64,000 bases of DNA from an uncultured Anaerotignum sp. (GTDB lineage Bacteria > Bacillota > Clostridia > Lachnospirales > Anaerotignaceae). Under the pieces are notes generated by a model that saw only the letters and a list, made by a program, of their open reading frames with translations, did not search any database and was not told the DNA's origin. Position 1 is the stretch's first letter, and the number at the start of each line of letters is the position of its first letter. Both the position numbers and the translations under genes were made by a program. Below are positions 60,935-64,000 of the stretch, one piece after another. The stretch lies in assembly GCF_934277605.1 (NCBI RefSeq), contig NZ_CAKQVD010000002.1, forward strand, positions 1-64,000. Direction: 5' to 3'.

Positions 60935-60954
60935 ATACATAATTCAGTCAGCAT

Positions 60955-60990
60955 AAACCGCATGAAAGCTTCTTTTTCGTGCGGTTTTTT
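60955..60990 (+). terminator. Terminator 2 after asnA
   Basis: AACCGCA, loop, TGCGGTTTTTT. Second of two tandem hairpins. Confidence 0.8.
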
Positions 60991-61025
60991 GTTATCGTTT
61001 TTATCAATCTAAATCCCGCCTTCAT

Positions 61026-61053
61026 TTACAAATTCCAAATTCTGTGCTATGAT
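61026..61053 (+). promoter_or_regulatory. Promoter of the LysR-family gene
   Basis: TTACAA, 16 bases, TATGAT with extended TGC. Confidence 0.5.
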
Positions 61054-61094
61054 TAAAAAAATTTTAAAATGTAAAGGCTTGGAGGGATGTTTTT

Positions 61095-61988
61095 ATGGAA
61101 GTACGGAATTTAATCACATTTCTGAAAATCATTGAGACCGGCAGCTTTTCCAAAGCGGCAGAGCAGTTGACCTATTCCCAATCCACCGTTACCGTGCAGA
61201 TTCAGCAGTTGGAGGAGGAAATCGGTGTGCAGCTTTTCGACCGTATCGGGAAAAAAATCTTCGTTACGGATAAAGGGCATGAGCTGGAGGCATACGCACA
61301 GCAAATCATTTCTCTCACACAGCAGGCGGCGGCCATCGGCGGCGAGGAGCAGGAGCTGCAAGGCACCCTTCGTCTCGCTTGTCTGGATTCCCCCTTCACT
61401 GCCGTCCTTCCCGATATTCTGCGGCACTATCATCAGCGGCACCCCAAGGTTGATATCATTGTAAAAACCGCCGATAATGTTTTTTCTGCGGAGCGTTTGC
61501 TTGCGCAAAATGAGGTTGACCTCGCCTTTGTTGTCCATGATAAAAGAAATACCAAAAACTTCATCAAAACCATTCTGAAAGAGGCGCACTATGTCTTTGT
61601 GGCTGCCCCCTCCCGTCCGTTGACAAAAAAATCCGTTGTCACGTTGGCTGAAATTGCGGAGGATGATGTGATTATCACAAATCAGCAATTCTATTTCTCG
61701 GATATGTCCAACGAATATACCAAGCACACCCTTGCCTATCTCATCAAGCCTCGCTTTGACCTTTGGAATCCCATTGCTGCCATGGAGCTGGCAAAGCTGA
61801 ACTGCGGCATTGCTCTGCTTTCCTCCTATCTGGTTGAGGATGCCGTAAAAAAGGGCGAATTGTGCATCCTCAATGTACCCGAACTGGATTTTGCCGTTTG
61901 GCTGCAGGTTCTTCGGCATGAGCAAAAGGCCGTCACTCCTCAGATGTCCGCCTTTTATACGCTCCTTCAGGATTACTATAGCCTCTGA
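61095..61988 (+). CDS. LysR family transcriptional regulator
   Basis: 297-residue regulator. N-terminal helix-turn-helix: FLKIIETGSFSKAAEQLTYSQSTVTVQIQQLEEEIGVQLFDRIGKKIFVT. The rest is a periplasmic-binding-protein-like effector domain (LRLACLDSPFTAVLPDIL, VDLAFVVHD, NCGIALLSSYLV). Ribosome binding site GGAGGG. No divergent target gene is adjacent, so its regulon is unknown. Confidence 0.94.
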   Translation: MEVRNLITFLKIIETGSFSKAAEQLTYSQSTVTVQIQQLEEEIGVQLFDRIGKKIFVTDKGHELEAYAQQIISLTQQAAAIGGEEQELQGTLRLACLDSPFTAVLPDILRHYHQRHPKVDIIVKTADNVFSAERLLAQNEVDLAFVVHDKRNTKNFIKTILKEAHYVFVAAPSRPLTKKSVVTLAEIAEDDVIITNQQFYFSDMSNEYTKHTLAYLIKPRFDLWNPIAAMELAKLNCGIALLSSYLVEDAVKKGELCILNVPELDFAVWLQVLRHEQKAVTPQMSAFYTLLQDYYSL

Positions 61989-62031
61989 TTTCGTATCATT
62001 TTTTTTAATAGAAATCTTTAAATCTATCCAT

Positions 62032-62060
62032 TTCACTTTTTTATTTGGATATGTTACAAT
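62032..62060 (+). promoter_or_regulatory. Promoter of the candidate small RNA
   Basis: TTCACT, 17 bases, TACAAT. Expected start of transcription falls at about 62067, where the folded RNA begins. Confidence 0.6.
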
Positions 62061-62066
62061 GACCTC

Positions 62067-62200
62067 GTACCCTAAAAGAGAAAAACTTCCATCATATAAC
62101 AAATCTCACCATACGGCTCATGATGAGATTTTCCTTCCTTCTTCCTCCGGGTACTTTCACATGCTTGCAGCCGCACACTTCCTTGTGGCTGCTTTTTTTA
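62067..62200 (+). ncRNA. Candidate small structured RNA of about 134 nt
   Basis: The predicted 5' end GTACCC (62067-62072) pairs with GGGTAC (62149-62154), enclosing an inner hairpin AAATCTCA/TGAGATTT (62101-62131) and purine/pyrimidine-rich internal strands. A strong terminator follows: GCAGCCGCAC, loop, GTGGCTGC and seven T (62167-62199). A matched promoter precedes it. No convincing reading frame starts within it. Not recognised as 6S, SRP RNA, tmRNA, RNase P or a riboswitch; no gene in the same direction follows (the next genes are leftward V-ATPase). Confidence 0.6.
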
Positions 62201-62205
62201 TTGCA

Positions 62206-62249
62206 CAAAAAAGGGCATCCCCAAACTGCTTGGGAATACCCTTATTTTT
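62206..62249 (-). terminator. Terminator of the V-ATPase operon
   Basis: Read leftward: AAGGGTATTCCC, loop, GGGGATGCCCTT, then TTTTTG. Directly after the subunit D stop. Confidence 0.85.
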
Positions 62250-62930
62250 TTATTCGCCGAGGGCTGCTGCCTCCTGCTTTCTTTTGGTTTCGATTGCCTT
62301 TTTCGCAACCATATCCTTTACCTTCATCAATCGTGTTGTGTTTGCACGTTCATTTTCTTCCAATTTCATTGTGATATACTTAATCGTTTCCTGATAATTG
62401 GGAATCATAACATTTTCCAGTGCATTTACACGGCGACGGGTACGCTCAATCTCCTGTGCCAAAAGCTGTGCTGTTTTTTCGCTTTCTGCCAAGCGAAGCA
62501 GCGGCTCCATCGCATCGGAGAAGGAAAGCATTGCACTATCCAACTCACCGGAGGTAAACGCCATGCCGTAAGGGAAAATATTCCCGTCACCGCCGCCCTC
62601 CTTCTGGAAGTCAAACACAGGTACGTTTACACTCATAATGTTTTTCTTTGTAACCTTTACGGCCACAGATTGCTGGGGAATCATCAATGCCTCCCCCAGA
62701 CTTGCTTCACTGAGAACCGCTCTGGCAATGATGAAGTTTTTATAAGCATTTTCCAGTGCAGCCTCCGCTTCTTCTCTCAAACGCTTATTTTCCCGCACGA
62801 TTTCCATGAACTGCTTCATCAGCTCATCCAGCTTATCCTTCAAAAGCTTATGCCCTCTGGTTGCTGTTTTCAGCTGCCCCTTCAGGCGAGTCATTTCCAT
62901 ACGGGTGGGGTTGACATTCAATCTAGCCAC
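62250..62930 (-). CDS. ntpD: V/A-type ATP synthase subunit D
   Basis: 226-residue central-stalk subunit. N-terminal signature LNVNPTRMEMTRLKGQLKTATRGHKLLKDKLDEL, long helical hairpin, the globular mid part with VFDFQKEGGGDGN, and C-terminal helix RRVNALENVMIPNYQETIKYI. Couples rotation of the membrane ring to the A3B3 head for ion pumping or ATP synthesis. Lies 6 bases after subunit B and ends the operon with a terminator. Whether it pumps H+ or Na+ cannot be told from this part. Confidence 0.96.
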   Translation of the reverse strand: MARLNVNPTRMEMTRLKGQLKTATRGHKLLKDKLDELMKQFMEIVRENKRLREEAEAALENAYKNFIIARAVLSEASLGEALMIPQQSVAVKVTKKNIMSVNVPVFDFQKEGGGDGNIFPYGMAFTSGELDSAMLSFSDAMEPLLRLAESEKTAQLLAQEIERTRRRVNALENVMIPNYQETIKYITMKLEENERANTTRLMKVKDMVAKKAIETKRKQEAAALGE

Positions 62931-62936
62931 ACTTCA

Positions 62937-64000
62937 TCACTCCCCGCTGTTCAAATATTTTTCCAGATATTCGTCACGAATACGCTTCAATTCACTCTTC
63001 GGCAGCATCCGCAGCAAATCCCAGCCTGTTTCCAAGGTCTGCTCAATGGTTCTGTCTGTCTGGAAGCCCTGAGAAACATATTTTTTCTCAAATTCATCCG
63101 CAAATTTTGCATAAATCAAGTCAACCTCAGACAATGCGGATTCGCCCAGAATCGCCATCAGCTCCTTCGCATCTTTACCACGGGAATATGCCGCAAACAG
63201 CTGGTTCATGGTGTCCGCATGGTCCTCTCTGGTCTTGCCCTTACCGATACCCTTATCCTTCAAACGAGACAGGGAGGGCAATACGTTGATGGGAGGCTGA
63301 ATCCCCTTCTTATCTAACTCACGGCTCAGGATAATCTGCCCCTCTGTGATATAGCCCGTCAAGTCGGGGATGGGGTGCGTCTTATCCTCCTCCGGCATGG
63401 TCAGAATGGGAATCATTGTGATAGAGCCGGGGTGCCCCTTCATTCTGCCTGCACGTTCATACATCGTCGCAAGGTCTGTATACAGATAGCCGGGATAACC
63501 ACGGCGGCCGGGAACCTCCTTCTTCGCCGCAGAAACCTCACGCAGCGCCTCTGCATAGTTTGTAATATCTGTCAGAATAACCAAAACGTGCATATCCTGC
63601 TCAAATGCCAGATATTCCGCTGCGGTCAGTGCCATTTTAGGCGTACAGATACGCTCTACCGCAGGGTCATTTGCAAGGTTTACAAAAACAACGGAACGGT
63701 CAATCGCACCTGTCTGCTTAAAGTCATTGATGAAGAATTCCGCATCCTCAAAGGTAATACCAATCGCAGCAAACACAACTGCGAATTTGGAATCTGTCCC
63801 ACGCACCTTTGCCTGTCTTGCAATCTGAACCGCCAAATTTGCATGAGGCAAGCCGGAGGCAGAGAAGATGGGCAGCTTCTGTCCACGAACCAATGTATTC
63901 AGGCCATCAATCGCAGATACGCCTGTCTGGATAAATTCCGCAGGGTATTCACGGGCCGCAGGGTTAATGGGTGCGCCGTTGATGTCCAGTCTCTTTTCGG
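62937..64000 (-). CDS. ntpB: V/A-type ATP synthase subunit B (partial, N-terminus beyond window)
   Basis: Non-catalytic nucleotide-binding head subunit; about 354 residues visible, entering from the right edge. Signatures: [45 protein letters not shown] (subunit B lacks a full Walker A), [97 protein letters not shown]-terminal [20 protein letters not shown]. In operon with subunit D. Confidence 0.97.
   Translation of the reverse strand, partial: EKRLDINGAPINPAAREYPAEFIQTGVSAIDGLNTLVRGQKLPIFSASGLPHANLAVQIARQAKVRGTDSKFAVVFAAIGITFEDAEFFINDFKQTGAIDRSVVFVNLANDPAVERICTPKMALTAAEYLAFEQDMHVLVILTDITNYAEALREVSAAKKEVPGRRGYPGYLYTDLATMYERAGRMKGHPGSITMIPILTMPEEDKTHPIPDLTGYITEGQIILSRELDKKGIQPPINVLPSLSRLKDKGIGKGKTREDHADTMNQLFAAYSRGKDAKELMAILGESALSEVDLIYAKFADEFEKKYVSQGFQTDRTIEQTLETGWDLLRMLPKSELKRIRDEYLEKYLNSGE

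Overview
The window reads as chromosome of a low- to mid-GC, endospore-forming anaerobic Firmicute of class Clostridia, most like the Lachnospirales. Evidence: an alpha/beta small acid-soluble spore protein, SpoIVA, SepF/DivIVA cell division genes, an [FeFe]-hydrogenase, a V/A-type ATPase, CggR and HrcA (CIRCE) regulation, strong AGGAGG ribosome binding sites and sigma-A promoters. I cannot fix a genus from sequence alone. No rRNA, tRNA, CRISPR array, prophage or intact transposase gene was seen. Gene density is high and most genes are core or housekeeping.

Layout. 1-7 kb: 5' part of glnS (leftward), a PadR regulator with a HAAS-SEDS membrane protein, a DUF5721-like gene, a 167-bp inverted-repeat element, then CIRCE-controlled htpG. 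6-10 kb: transglutaminase-like protein, exonuclease III, an ArsC/Spx-like protein, a nitrilase-family amidohydrolase and an acyltransferase-3 membrane protein. 10-16 kb: a two-gene [FeFe]-hydrogenase module whose partner is a hybrid NuoF-FeS/GltD-like flavoprotein, behind an NCS2 permease. 15-25 kb: accessory single genes (FliB-like, CDF transporter, RseC-like, AI-2E family, PepD, SASP, ACT-less aspartokinase, AraC, HxlR plus a lipoprotein). 25-32 kb: leftward glycolytic operon cggR-pgk-deacetylase-tpiA-gpmI-eno, lacking gapA and with an internal CggR-type operator. 32-41 kb: Nudix, PrsW, a GHL10-like hydrolase, a TnpB/IS605-end remnant, an AroE-AroK fusion, iscS-iscU and an XRE regulator. 40-54.5 kb: a leftward syntenic block HlyD-yggS-sepF-yggT-ylmH-divIVA-lspA-rluD-pyrB-pyrC-smc-ftsY-SUFU, the counterpart of the Bacillus ylm/lsp/pyr region. 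54.5-64 kb: acylphosphatase, spoIVA, a BlaI/M56 system, asnA, a LysR regulator, a candidate small RNA, and V-ATPase subunits D and B (B cut by the window end).

Most notable observations: (1) pyrB and pyrC sit at the conserved lspA-rluD-pyr locus with intact reading frames, yet both have lost signature catalytic residues; (2) a free-standing promoter, folded RNA and terminator unit near 62.07-62.20 kb; (3) an inverted-repeat element with an internal multi-hairpin core, present once complete and once as a core-less copy inside a terminator loop; (4) the hydrogenase with a GltD-like partner; (5) the rewired CggR operon; (6) a TnpB-less omega-RNA-like remnant.
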